From NCBI GenBank assembly GCA_023434855.1, contig JAEYSJ010000172.1, forward strand, positions 1-24,037: 24,037 bases of DNA, written 5' to 3'. The notes beneath the pieces are model-generated. The model worked only from the letters and a program-made list of their open reading frames with translations, was not told the origin of the DNA and did no database searches. Numbering within the stretch: the stretch's first letter is position 1; each line of letters starts with the position of its first letter. Source of the DNA: Bacillota bacterium (GTDB lineage: Bacteria; Bacillota_C; Negativicutes; JAEYSJ01). Below are positions 1 to 7,086 of this stretch, piece by piece. The position numbers and the translations under genes were made by a program.

Positions 1-1436
1 AAAATACTATTAAACCAAGGCGGCATATATATTCCGGTTACTCCCATAATGACTACCGATAAAACCATGGCTGCCATTGCTGGTGTGCCAACAGATACTT
101 GTGACGGTGTGCGCCGGGACGCTGTTCCAAATCCCATACGCAGGCTATAATACAACATACCGGCAAAAATACCGGCTAAAAGCAGCAACATTCCCCAGCC
201 CAACAATGCACGTCCGTTTTGGAAAGCAGCCCAAGCGATAGTGAATTTGCTGATAAAGATGCTAAATGGCGGAGTGCCGGTAATTGCCAGTATAGCAATA
301 ATAAACATAGTGCCAACGGCAGGCATGGCACCAACCATGTTACGAATCTGTTTAATATGTTTTGTTTTGTATTCCTGGGTAATAACACCTGCCATGTAAA
401 ATAATGCTGATTTGGCCACAGCGTGATTGATAATATGTAATAGCGCTCCATAAACGGCCAGCGGTGTGCCTATTCCAAGACCGATAGTGATAATCCCCAT
501 ATGTTCAACACTGGAATAAGCAAATAATCTTTTGATGTCAGTCTGCACCAAAATAAAAGGAATCGCAATTGTTATCGACAGCAGCCCAAATCCTATTAGC
601 AAAAATTGAACAAAATCTTTATTAATCGCCCCTTGTACCACTGCCATATTACGCATAATTACATATAATGCACAGCTTAAGAGTGCTCCTGATAACAAAC
701 CGCTAACAGGAGAAGGCGCTTGACTATGGGCATCAGGCAGCCAAGTATGCATGGGTGCAAGTCCTGCTTTGGTCCCATACCCGATTATAATAAATACAAA
801 AGCCAATTTGACCATTGCCGGCTCCAGCAATGGTGCGGCATTTTTTAACTCCAGCCAGCTCAAAGCCTCTCCTCCATTGCCAATCGCATGAACTTGTGCA
901 TAGTACAGTAAAATCGTACCCAACAATGCCAAACATATCCCTACAGTGCACACCATTACGTATTTCCAGGCAGCTTCCAAAGCTGAACGATTAAAATAAA
1001 AAGCGACCAATAATGCTGAAGCCAAAGTGGTTGCCTCTACTGCCACCCACATTAAGCCAAGGTTTTCCACCACCAACACACTTATCATTGTAAAAATAAA
1101 AACATTGAGCAAAGCATAGTAACGAGGCAACATTTTAGCTGATATATGCCCATGTGTTAATTCTTTTTCCATATAGGACAGTGAAAAAAGAATGGCGGTA
1201 AATGTTAATAACGCTACAACTGCTAATAATACAGCACTAAGATAATCCACGTACAACATTCCGGAATTAAAAACTCCCCCAACCCCAACTCTATACACAA
1301 TGGTCAGCAACACACTACTTGTCAAAATGCTTCCTGCCAGATTTACGTATTTTATAACAACTGCCTTTTTTAGCAGCATGGTTAACATCCCGGCGAGCAG
1401 TGGCAAAATAACTGCCAGTAATATTAATTCGCGCAT
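1..1436 (-). CDS. hyfF: Hydrogenase-4 membrane subunit F (antiporter-like), 3' end cut by window edge
   Basis: The frame opens with ATG at 1436 and stays open to base 1, giving about 478 residues without a stop; the C-terminus lies outside the window. It is a NuoL/M/N-type, Mrp-antiporter-like subunit of an energy-converting [NiFe] hydrogenase, expected to move protons or Na+ in the cytoplasmic membrane. Visible hallmarks are a Glu in a membrane segment (E134, VAVEATT), the GYGTKAGLAPMHTWLPDAH block (219-237) with K223, and DIKRLFAYSSVEHMG (300-314), which in this family marks HyfF rather than NuoM. Membrane helices run throughout. The start lies 4 bases after the hyfE stop, and the AAAGGGATGA just upstream supplies the ribosome site, so it is translated as part of the hyf operon. 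Identification of the family is firm; HyfF versus a close homologue (HycC, Ehf/Mbh-type subunits) is slightly less certain. Confidence 0.93.
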   Translation of the reverse strand, partial: MRELILLAVILPLLAGMLTMLLKKAVVIKYVNLAGSILTSSVLLTIVYRVGVGGVFNSGMLYVDYLSAVLLAVVALLTFTAILFSLSYMEKELTHGHISAKMLPRYYALLNVFIFTMISVLVVENLGLMWVAVEATTLASALLVAFYFNRSALEAAWKYVMVCTVGICLALLGTILLYYAQVHAIGNGGEALSWLELKNAAPLLEPAMVKLAFVFIIIGYGTKAGLAPMHTWLPDAHSQAPSPVSGLLSGALLSCALYVIMRNMAVVQGAINKDFVQFLLIGFGLLSITIAIPFILVQTDIKRLFAYSSVEHMGIITIGLGIGTPLAVYGALLHIINHAVAKSALFYMAGVITQEYKTKHIKQIRNMVGAMPAVGTMFIIAILAITGTPPFSIFISKFTIAWAAFQNGRALLGWGMLLLLAGIFAGMLYYSLRMGFGTASRRTPSQVSVGTPAMAAMVLSVVIMGVTGIYMPPWFNSI

Positions 1437-1440
1437 ATTA

Positions 1441-2067
1441 TCATCCCTTTAACTTTTTCAATACACTGGTATCGGTAGTCATAAAAGATAATTTCAACCT
1501 GTAAGTCAAAATAACCAATACGACAACAGCCACTAACACGTCAAAGAAAATTCCCAGTTCAATTATTAGCGGTAGTCCCTTAGTAACTGACAGCCCAAGT
1601 AAATATAAACCGTTTTCCATGGTAATAAGCCCAACAATCTGCATAATTGCCTGCCGTCTGGTTATTATGATCAGCAAACCAATTAATGTAAGAGATATTG
1701 CCGCTGCTAATACGTCCCTGTTTATCACTCCCGGCAAAATACGGTCAGTAAGCCCATAGGCCAAAAGCGCCATTACTGCTGCAGCTGCTGACGAAAAATT
1801 AATACCTAAAATAGGATTAATCTCCCTTTCATGCCGTAAACGCCTTACAATACCATATAATGCATAAGGAATTAAACAGGCTTTAATTGCAACAGTTAAA
1901 AGCGCTGCAATATAAGTATGGGCCTGCCCGGTATCCCAGCCTACAGCCACACAGGCAAGTGCTATTATTGCCGATTGGATTAGCAGTATATTAACTGCAG
2001 TACGCAGGTTTGATATACGGGTCAATAAGAAAGCAGCAAGTAACAATAAAATTGTTAATATATTCAT
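1441..2067 (-). CDS. hyfE: Hydrogenase-4 membrane subunit E (NuoK-like)
   Basis: 208 residues, close to the length of E. coli HyfE. It is an almost entirely hydrophobic protein with about six or seven membrane helices. The C-terminal part, with GLITMENGLYLLGLS and IIELGIFFDVLVAVVVL, resembles the NuoK/MrpC-like region of HyfE, where membrane glutamates take part in ion movement. Start: ATG at 2067 with AAGGGAGAAGAGTC directly upstream. It sits 13 bases downstream of hyfC and 4 bases upstream of hyfF, so it is in the same transcript. There is no hyfD between hyfC and hyfE. The assignment rests on the context and on the characteristic C-terminal block. Confidence 0.9.
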   Translation of the reverse strand: MNILTILLLLAAFLLTRISNLRTAVNILLIQSAIIALACVAVGWDTGQAHTYIAALLTVAIKACLIPYALYGIVRRLRHEREINPILGINFSSAAAAVMALLAYGLTDRILPGVINRDVLAAAISLTLIGLLIIITRRQAIMQIVGLITMENGLYLLGLSVTKGLPLIIELGIFFDVLVAVVVLVILTYRLKLSFMTTDTSVLKKLKG

Positions 2068-2080
2068 GACTCTTCTCCCT

Positions 2081-2983
2081 TTACTGTGATACTAAGGCAA
2101 GCAGTGACAGTAAGTATGATGCCGCTAGTAATCCTGGTACTTTAAATAACCGCATCTTATTTGTGCTTGTTTCCGTAAAAGCAATTGCCAGAGCCACCAG
2201 CGCAACTTTAATGACCAGCCATAGCATGTTTACAGGCACTAAAGTTATTCCTGCTATACTCCAAGGCAAAAACAACATAACAAACAATGTTATGATAATC
2301 GCCTGTTTAATTGCGGTGGCCCAAAAAATCAATGCTAAATGGCGTCCTGAATATTCCAGCACCATACCTTCATGAATCATAGTTAACTCCAAATGGGTAT
2401 CAGGATTATCCACAGGAATACGTCCTGTTTCAGCAATAACTACGATAAAAAAAGCGATTGCCGCAAAAATATAAGATGATGAAAATGAAGAGCCATAAAC
2501 GGTGCCGGACATCAAAGACAAGGTTGTTGTATCTGCTCTAAATGCAATAGACAACATTGCCAAAAATAATGCCGGTTCCACCAATACAGCGATATACATT
2601 TCTCTTGAACCACCCATACCGCCAAAAGCACTGCCGGCGTCCAAAGAAGCCAAAGCTAAAAAGAAACGTCCAACCGCAAATAAATAAATAAGTACAAATA
2701 AATCACTAAAGTCGGCCCCTGTTGAAAAAAGTACAGGCACAAACAAAGTACCAGCTACCGCTGCGGCAAAATAAATATACGGCGCCGCATAAAATATCCA
2801 GGATACGGTGGGTGAAATCACACCATCTTTTAATAATAGTTTTGACAAGTCATAATATACTTGGAGAATACCTGGTCCCCGCCTGTTTTGCAGTCTGGCC
2901 TTAGCAGTCTTTATTATCCCGGCAAGCAACGGAGCGAGAAGAACTATCAATAATGCCTGGAATATTTTTAGTAATAAGACCAT
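2081..2983 (-). CDS. hyfC: Hydrogenase-4 membrane subunit C (NuoH-like)
   Basis: 300 residues with about eight membrane helices. It is the NuoH/HycD-type subunit that connects the membrane arm to the hydrophilic catalytic arm of the hydrogenase. Typical blocks are KARLQNRRGPG (28-38), YYDLSKLLLKDG (43-54) and, in the second half, ETGRIPVDNPDTHLELTMIHE, the conserved acidic cytoplasmic region found in NuoH and HyfC. I chose ATG 2983 rather than the in-frame GTG at 3004. An AAGGTGG ribosome site at 2994-3000 lies between the two and is correctly spaced for the ATG, and the GTG start would overlap hyfB by 14 bases. The gene starts 7 bases after the hyfB stop, so the two are probably translationally linked. 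Confidence 0.93.
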   Translation of the reverse strand: MVLLLKIFQALLIVLLAPLLAGIIKTAKARLQNRRGPGILQVYYDLSKLLLKDGVISPTVSWIFYAAPYIYFAAAVAGTLFVPVLFSTGADFSDLFVLIYLFAVGRFFLALASLDAGSAFGGMGGSREMYIAVLVEPALFLAMLSIAFRADTTTLSLMSGTVYGSSFSSSYIFAAIAFFIVVIAETGRIPVDNPDTHLELTMIHEGMVLEYSGRHLALIFWATAIKQAIIITLFVMLFLPWSIAGITLVPVNMLWLVIKVALVALAIAFTETSTNKMRLFKVPGLLAASYLLSLLALVSQ

Positions 2984-2990
2984 TACTATT

Positions 2991-5009
2991 TCACCACCTT
3001 GCACTTAATATAAGAATCAATACGGTAACCGCCATAATATATCCAATATAAAGCTGGACGCTGCCGGCCTGGATGGTTTTCATAAACCTTGCGGTTCTGA
3101 TAATTGCCTGGTTCACCGGGCGATATAAAATATCATTGAACACATATGTTATGCTTATATGATAAGATAACTTACGACCAAAGTAACGGTTTTCACCACC
3201 GTCTACCACTATTTCGCGGTGAGGACGCAGTATGCTGCGAAAAGCGGTACGGATTGGTTTTGAAAAACCAGTAGCCGTATACTCCATACGTGAATTTGGG
3301 ATAATGCCGCATGTCCATGTTTCGCCATTTGGCAAAGAAGGCTTGCCATGCATCCGAAATATCAGCACTGCTAATATCAGACCAACAGCCAGTAAGATAA
3401 CAACAGCAGGCATCGCGACACTACCAACAATATATGGTGATTTGAAAGCTACAGCGTACCATTCATACTGAAACAACGCGCTGGCGTCAATGCCCGGAAA
3501 ACCTATAAACACTTTGCGCAAAATATTTAACATTAATTGCGGCCAAACACCTAATGCTATACACAGCCCGGCCAGCACCCCAGTAGCAAACAGCATCAAA
3601 TAAGAGGCTTCGCCGGCATGCTCAGCTTGCAGGCTCCGTGCTTTGCCAAGAAATGTAATACCAAAAGCCTTTACAAAGCAAGCTGCAGCAAGAGCACCAG
3701 TCAATCCCAATAAAGAGATAAGTACTGCAGACATAATTTTGCCTGTCACTCCTGTCATTACTTTAGTCAGAAAAAATAATGACTGAAAAGTTAGCCATTC
3801 ACTGACGAAACCATTAAGTGGCGGTAAAGCAGAGATAGCAGCAGAACCAATTAAGAAAAAAGCGGCAGTATAAGGCATTCTTTTTGCAAGTCCACCCAAC
3901 TGCTCTATGTCTTTGGTATGAGCGGCTTGCAGCACTGCCCCAACGCCCATAAACAGCAGCGACTTAAACAACGCATGATTTAAAACATGATACAAAGCGG
4001 CAATCCAAGCCAAAGCTGCCAACATAGCCTGATTCTGACTCATGAAAACCATTCCGGCACCAAGTCCCAGCAAAATTATTCCGATGTTTTCGACACTATG
4101 ATAAGCCAATAGACGTTTAAGATCATGTTCCATTAAAGCATACAGCACACCTAGAACGCAGGAGATAATTGCTGTTGCCATAACAAGTATTCCCCACCAT
4201 GCCGGCCCGGCGCTCAGGAAATCCAAATAAAAGCGGCACATACCATATATCGCGGTTTTTATCATTACCCCCGACATCAGGGCTGACACATGGCTGGGAG
4301 CAGCGGGATGGGCTTGCGGCAGCCAGACATGCAGCGGAATTATACCTGCTTTTGTGCCAAAACCAAGAAAAGCACATATAAAAATGATATTACGATAGAA
4401 ATTACCAGTCCCGCTTTCTTTAAGTGAAACAAAATCCAGGCTGCCTGTCCCGGAAGCCAACAGCAAAAAGGCGGTAATTATGAATGCTGTTCCAATATGG
4501 GTCATTACAATATATATATAAGCTGCCCGCATATTGCCTGCTTTTTCATATTCATGATTAACTAAAAGAAAAGACACTATCGTCATAAGTTCCCAGACAA
4601 TAATGAACATAACTACATGACTGACAGTAACCACCAGCACCATTGACAGTAAAAAAGCATTATATAGCGCTGACATCAATGCCAAACGCTGCCCATAATA
4701 CTCCCGGCTATATTCCATTGCATATAAGCTGGCTGCCGTCCCTACTAATCCTATTGCTAATAAAAAATAAGCGGACAAATTATCAATACGGACATATATT
4801 GCACCAAAGGGTAACATTATAGGCAGCATCAAGGTTACTGCACCTTGAATAAAAACAAAAATTGCACACAGTGTAGCAGTTAAACATCCAACAACAGCTA
4901 TCCCATGTGCAACCAGATTTGTAATTTTTGGACCTTTAGTGAAAAATACTGATAGTACCCCTGTACTATATAGCAACAGCATTAAATAATATATATTCCC
5001 AACATCCAT
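2991..5009 (-). CDS. hyfB: Hydrogenase-4 membrane subunit B (antiporter-like)
   Basis: First gene of the operon. It is a NuoL/M/N-like antiporter-type subunit with about fourteen or more membrane helices. From ATG 5009 the protein has 672 residues, the same length as I recall for E. coli HyfB. An upstream in-frame ATG at 5057 adds 16 residues but has no ribosome site and would sit at or before the predicted transcript start, whereas GGGTGG lies 8 bases before ATG 5009. Family marks: E140 (IIVWELMTI), the block GFGTKAGIIPLHVWLPQAH (217-235) with K220, K251, and EHDLKRLLAYHSVENIG (294-310). A long hydrophilic stretch (about 570-640) before the last helix is normal for HyfB. Expected role: ion translocation coupled to H2 chemistry in the cytoplasmic membrane. 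Confidence 0.94.
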   Translation of the reverse strand: MDVGNIYYLMLLLYSTGVLSVFFTKGPKITNLVAHGIAVVGCLTATLCAIFVFIQGAVTLMLPIMLPFGAIYVRIDNLSAYFLLAIGLVGTAASLYAMEYSREYYGQRLALMSALYNAFLLSMVLVVTVSHVVMFIIVWELMTIVSFLLVNHEYEKAGNMRAAYIYIVMTHIGTAFIITAFLLLASGTGSLDFVSLKESGTGNFYRNIIFICAFLGFGTKAGIIPLHVWLPQAHPAAPSHVSALMSGVMIKTAIYGMCRFYLDFLSAGPAWWGILVMATAIISCVLGVLYALMEHDLKRLLAYHSVENIGIILLGLGAGMVFMSQNQAMLAALAWIAALYHVLNHALFKSLLFMGVGAVLQAAHTKDIEQLGGLAKRMPYTAAFFLIGSAAISALPPLNGFVSEWLTFQSLFFLTKVMTGVTGKIMSAVLISLLGLTGALAAACFVKAFGITFLGKARSLQAEHAGEASYLMLFATGVLAGLCIALGVWPQLMLNILRKVFIGFPGIDASALFQYEWYAVAFKSPYIVGSVAMPAVVILLAVGLILAVLIFRMHGKPSLPNGETWTCGIIPNSRMEYTATGFSKPIRTAFRSILRPHREIVVDGGENRYFGRKLSYHISITYVFNDILYRPVNQAIIRTARFMKTIQAGSVQLYIGYIMAVTVLILILSARW

Positions 5010-5047
5010 AAACCTTCCCACCCTGTAATAAATTAGCGAATAATAAT

Positions 5048-5076
5048 ATACTATCATACTTTTGCTGTTAAAACAA
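5048..5076 (-). promoter_or_regulatory. Sigma-A-like promoter of the hyf operon
   Basis: On the minus strand TTGTTT (5076-5071) and TAGTAT (5053-5048) are separated by 17 bases, and the predicted start near 5041 lies about 32 bases before the hyfB ATG. An A-rich tract (minus-strand A's at 5083-5092) directly upstream could act as an UP element. Spacing and position are good; this is a pattern match only. Confidence 0.55.
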
Positions 5077-5093
5077 TTTTAATATTTTTTTTC

Positions 5094-5160
5094 TCAATGA
5101 ATCCTCCAATATAAAACCTCGCGATTTACGCGCGAGGTTTTATATTGGAGGATTCATTGA
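5094..5160. repeat. Perfect 30-bp inverted repeat (long hairpin) with 7-nt loop
   Basis: The arm 5094-5123 is the exact reverse complement of 5131-5160; the loop is ATTTACG. The hairpin lies 12 bases after the stop codon of the 3D-domain gene and 17 bases before the -35 of the hyf promoter. It could stop readthrough from the 3D gene, but neither strand shows a U-tract after the stem: the T-run at 5083-5092 is on the wrong side for either direction. Its length and perfection are more like a small palindromic repeat element or a protein or RNase target. Each arm contains TTGGAGGATTCATTGA on one strand, an SD-like GGAGG without a start codon. Confidence 0.9.
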
Positions 5161-5172
5161 ATAAAGCAGAAC

Positions 5173-5706
5173 TTAAGCATTTTTATCATGTAAAACAAAA
5201 ACCTTTACGTGTTGAACTCCGAAGTCCTGAGCCTCTTTTACAGTCCATTTTGCCACGTCAATGCGATTACCCTTAATAGCTCCACCGGTATCTTTGGCAA
5301 CTGCATATTCGCCATGACCATCAGGATATTGAATATACAACTGGGATCCCAGCGGAATAATGCTTGGATCCACGGCAATAACACCAGGACGTATCTGCTC
5401 ACCGGTGAAGGTCTTGTTCCCCCATTGATCATTGTCATGTGGGCCTGGCGCGTAAGCAGTGGCAGTGATATTTAATACTTGTTTAAAGTTAGCCGGAGCT
5501 TTATCAGCCGTTTTGTGAATTTGTTGCGTGGCTGCAACCGGAGTATTGCCTACATTTGGGTCAGCCGCCGCCTGAGCTGTTGCGGCAGGAATTCCCGGCA
5601 GCATTGCTCCGGATAAAATGGCTGCCCCGGCGGCTACGGCCGCCAAATTTTTGAACTTTTTCTTTATGCGCGAAATCGTGCGGTGACGTTTATGTCCGTG
5701 ATTCAT
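5173..5706 (-). CDS. Secreted 3D-domain protein (peptidoglycan-active, lytic transglycosylase-like fold)
   Basis: 177 residues from ATG 5706, chosen because AAAGGAGG sits 10 bases upstream; a longer frame would start inside the leader. Order of parts: a very basic N-terminus (HGHKRHRTISRIKKKFKN), a hydrophobic segment ending at TAQA (about residue 46, probable signal peptidase site), a linker, then the 3D domain from about residue 80. The three aspartates that name the domain are visible: D113 (AVDPSIIPLG), D139 (VAKDTGG) and D150 (GNRIDVA). The domain has the double-psi barrel of MltA/EG45 relatives and is found in Firmicute cell-wall proteins such as YocH/Rpf types, so action on the wall outside the cytoplasmic membrane is expected. 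No LysM or G5 domain is attached. Substrate unknown. It is transcribed alone. Confidence 0.85.
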   Translation of the reverse strand: MNHGHKRHRTISRIKKKFKNLAAVAAGAAILSGAMLPGIPAATAQAAADPNVGNTPVAATQQIHKTADKAPANFKQVLNITATAYAPGPHDNDQWGNKTFTGEQIRPGVIAVDPSIIPLGSQLYIQYPDGHGEYAVAKDTGGAIKGNRIDVAKWTVKEAQDFGVQHVKVFVLHDKNA

Positions 5707-5808
5707 AATCGCTTTTCCTCCTTTACGAGGCTTTGGTGATAGTGTTTGCAAAATGTTTTTTGGATATCCTAGGAATCAGTTGCCAAATATTTTGTTGCGG
5801 TTGTTATA

Positions 5809-5837
5809 GAAAAAACAAAGCCCCGCACTAGGCGGGG
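5809..5837 (-). terminator. Intrinsic terminator or leader attenuator upstream of the 3D gene
   Basis: On the minus strand CCCCGC (5837-5832) pairs with GCGGGG (5826-5821), followed by CTTTGTTTTTTC. No convincing minus-strand gene lies upstream, so this either ends a short untranslated RNA or acts as an attenuator within the leader of the 3D-domain gene, about 100 bases before its start. I could not match a known riboswitch class, including the c-di-AMP ydaO type often found before wall enzymes. Confidence 0.55.
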
Positions 5838-5857
5838 TACTGATAAGGAGGTAAAGA

Positions 5858-5932
5858 ATGTCTACTAGAATTATTGCCATACAATTTATATTTTATACAA
5901 TAAAGCACAAATTTAATGGGGAATTTATATAA
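5858..5932 (+). CDS. Possible 24-residue mini-protein
   Basis: ATG 5858 follows AAGGAGG with 7 bases between, as strong a ribosome site as any in the window. The peptide begins MSTRIIAIQFIFY and ends in a TAA at 5930-5932. A weak promoter (TTGCCA 5780, TTATAG 5804, 18-base spacer) lies upstream, and the CCCCGC hairpin would then be in its 5' leader. No similarity is recognised. The only evidence is the ribosome site, so this may be chance. Confidence 0.25.
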   Translation: MSTRIIAIQFIFYTIKHKFNGEFI

Positions 5933-6013
5933 GCTTATATTTTTTCAAATATAAAATATTTACAACATTGTTATTAATTTTTTGCAGAACATTAGCAAAA
6001 TCCCCTTTTTCAG

Positions 6014-6022
6014 CATACGATA
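6014..6022 (+). promoter_or_regulatory. Sigma-K-like -10 element before the YjcZ-like gene
   Basis: CATACGATA fits the late-sporulation sigma-K -10 pattern CATANNNTA and lies 47 bases before the mini-gene's ATG. A good -35 (AC) at the normal distance is not present, and no sigma-A -35 is seen either. Weak call. Confidence 0.25.
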
Positions 6023-6069
6023 CAATGACCCTGGAGTTAAATTACATATTCAGAGAGGAGGAATTTACT

Positions 6070-6177
6070 ATGGGCTTTGGAGGCGGCTGCGGACGTGGAG
6101 GATTTGGGTTCATTTGGATTATAATCATAATTATCTTCTTGTTTGCCTTTATTGGTGATGAGTCAAGTTCTTGCTGA
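6070..6177 (+). CDS. YjcZ-like tiny membrane protein, probably sporulation-associated
   Basis: 35 residues. A glycine-rich head (MGFGGGCGRGGFGF) is followed by one membrane segment rich in isoleucine (residues about 15-29) and a short polar tail, GDESSSC. This glycine-head plus single-helix plan is that of the YjcZ/YhfH-type tiny proteins linked to sporulation in Bacillus. AGAGGAGG lies 8 bases before ATG 6070, which fixes the start against the longer frame opening at 5968. A strong terminator follows 10 bases after the stop, so it is a single-gene unit. Function is unknown even in the named family. It differs from the usual YjcZ in having the extra Cys and Arg residues. Confidence 0.7.
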   Translation: MGFGGGCGRGGFGFIWIIIIIIFLFAFIGDESSSC

Positions 6178-6187
6178 TTATTATCTT

Positions 6188-6219
6188 AAAGCCATCGTTA
6201 CATCAACGATGGCTTTTTC
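6188..6219 (+). terminator. Intrinsic terminator of the YjcZ-like gene
   Basis: AAAGCCATCGTT (6188-6199) pairs perfectly with AACGATGGCTTT (6205-6216), with a 5-base loop and a TTTTT tail. It lies just after the stop at 6177. Confidence 0.85.
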
Positions 6220-6274
6220 ATAATATCAGAAAGTATAAGTTCTTAGGGCGTAGTCGTTGGCGCTAATGTTTTTG

Positions 6275-6369
6275 AACCACGGAGTACACGGAGTACACGG
6301 AGTGGAACGGCACGAATATATAAGTGAATAAGAGTATTAATAATAACCCTTTGTGTGTCATCCGTGGTT
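6275..6369. repeat. CACGGAGTA tandem repeat with inverted terminal copy
   Basis: Three 9-base units CACGGAGTA (last one ending in TG) run from 6278 to 6304, preceded by AAC. About 65 bases on, CCTTTGTGTGTCATCCGTGGTT (6348-6369) is an imperfect inverted copy; the outer 9 bases AACCACGGA/TCCGTGGTT match exactly. The whole 95-base block lies between two mini-genes and has no coding frame. Similar ACCACGGAG-type units are known as dispersed intergenic repeats in several bacterial lineages. The rest of the gap (6220-6274 and 6370-6400) shows nothing else. Confidence 0.6.
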
Positions 6370-6400
6370 AGCCGTTTAACAGCGGTTTTCTTCTTATGTA

Positions 6401-6422
6401 AAACCCGCAATTAAGCGGGTTT
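6401..6422 (-). terminator. Weak hairpin after the Cys/His-rich gene
   Basis: AAACCCGC (6401-6408) pairs with GCGGGTTT (6415-6422) across a 6-base loop. It lies 22 bases beyond the stop of the minus-strand gene. The tail on the minus strand is only TTTTAC, so termination may be weak. Confidence 0.45.
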
Positions 6423-6444
6423 ATAACTATTGCCGGATCTATTT

Positions 6445-6681
6445 TTAATAGCCCATTGGGGGATCAGACATCATGTGATGACCAAACATGTGATGACCAA
6501 ACATCATGTGACCGCCGCAGCGAGGACACATATGATGATGGCGTAAATCAAATTCATGACCACAGCAGGAACAAACTTTCACCATATCATAACAGCAAGT
6601 TTCGTACATTTTGTACGTTTCGGTAAATGTTCCAACACATCTCCTGTGGCAGCACCTAGGCATACAACATCTGTCGAACAT
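6445..6681 (-). CDS. Cys/His-rich small protein with zinc-ribbon-like pairs
   Basis: 78 residues. The true start is ATG 6681: AAAAGGAGG lies 9 bases upstream and itself forms codons 1-4 of a longer frame from 6702, which is therefore not used. The N-terminus is packed with cysteines (MFDRCCMPRCCHRRC). The middle holds CSCCGHEFD and HMCPRCGG, two CxxC pairs like a zinc ribbon. The C-terminus has two copies of MFGHHM followed by SDPPMGY. Such Cys/His-rich short proteins in spore formers are often spore-coat components or metal-binding proteins; no named family is recognised, so the function stays open. It is a single gene between its own terminator and that of the neighbouring mini-gene. Confidence 0.7.
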   Translation of the reverse strand: MFDRCCMPRCCHRRCVGTFTETYKMYETCCYDMVKVCSCCGHEFDLRHHHMCPRCGGHMMFGHHMFGHHMMSDPPMGY

Positions 6682-6749
6682 ATCTTCAAACCTCCTTTTC
6701 ATATTTGTTATATACTATGTAAACATGAACGGATATGTTACATTGCTAA

Positions 6750-6790
6750 TAAAAAAAATAAAAAACTCCACCAGCAAAATCCGGTGGAGT
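6750..6790 (-). terminator. Intrinsic terminator of the 49-residue membrane protein gene
   Basis: On the minus strand ACTCCACC (6790-6783) pairs with GGTGGAGT (6772-6765), followed by TTTTTATTTTTTTT. It starts 15 bases after the TAG of the small gene upstream, which supports that gene being expressed. Confidence 0.85.
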
Positions 6791-6804
6791 AAAAACAAGG
6801 GATA

Positions 6805-6954
6805 CTATAACCAGGATAAAAATATTCCTTTTCGCCAGTAACTAAAAACAATACCCAATACAAATCCAATTACAAACAGGATGGGCAAACCAAGTAATGC
6901 CGCTAATATTGCTATCCCGCAAATTACCCAAAACCAGATTCCCCCTAAATTCAT
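6805..6954 (-). CDS. 49-residue membrane protein
   Basis: ATG 6954 is preceded by GGAGGAGGGGAAATC and the frame ends with TAG at 6805-6807, followed 15 bases later by a strong terminator. The peptide starts MNLGGIWFWVICGIAIL and has a long hydrophobic stretch (about residues 5-38) that could form one or two membrane helices, then a basic WRKG and a hydrophobic end. The strong ribosome site together with a dedicated terminator makes it a credible gene in spite of its size. No family is recognised. Confidence 0.65.
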   Translation of the reverse strand: MNLGGIWFWVICGIAILAALLGLPILFVIGFVLGIVFSYWRKGIFLSWL

Positions 6955-7086
6955 GATTTCCCCTCCTCCACTATGTTATGTAATGTATTATATTCATACT
7001 CTTAGAGGGCGGTGTACGAATCTTTGAAACTTGTTGTTAATAATATAATAAATAGGTCCCATTATAGCGAAGGTAGGGGGAAAAAA

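Noticed and set aside
2984..3004. GTG start giving hyfC seven extra residues
   Set aside because: The ribosome site AAGGTGG lies inside that extension and is spaced for ATG 2983; the longer form would also overlap hyfB.
6275..6304. CACGGAGTA units as a CRISPR array
   Set aside because: Units are 9 bases and directly adjacent, with no spacers and no cas genes.
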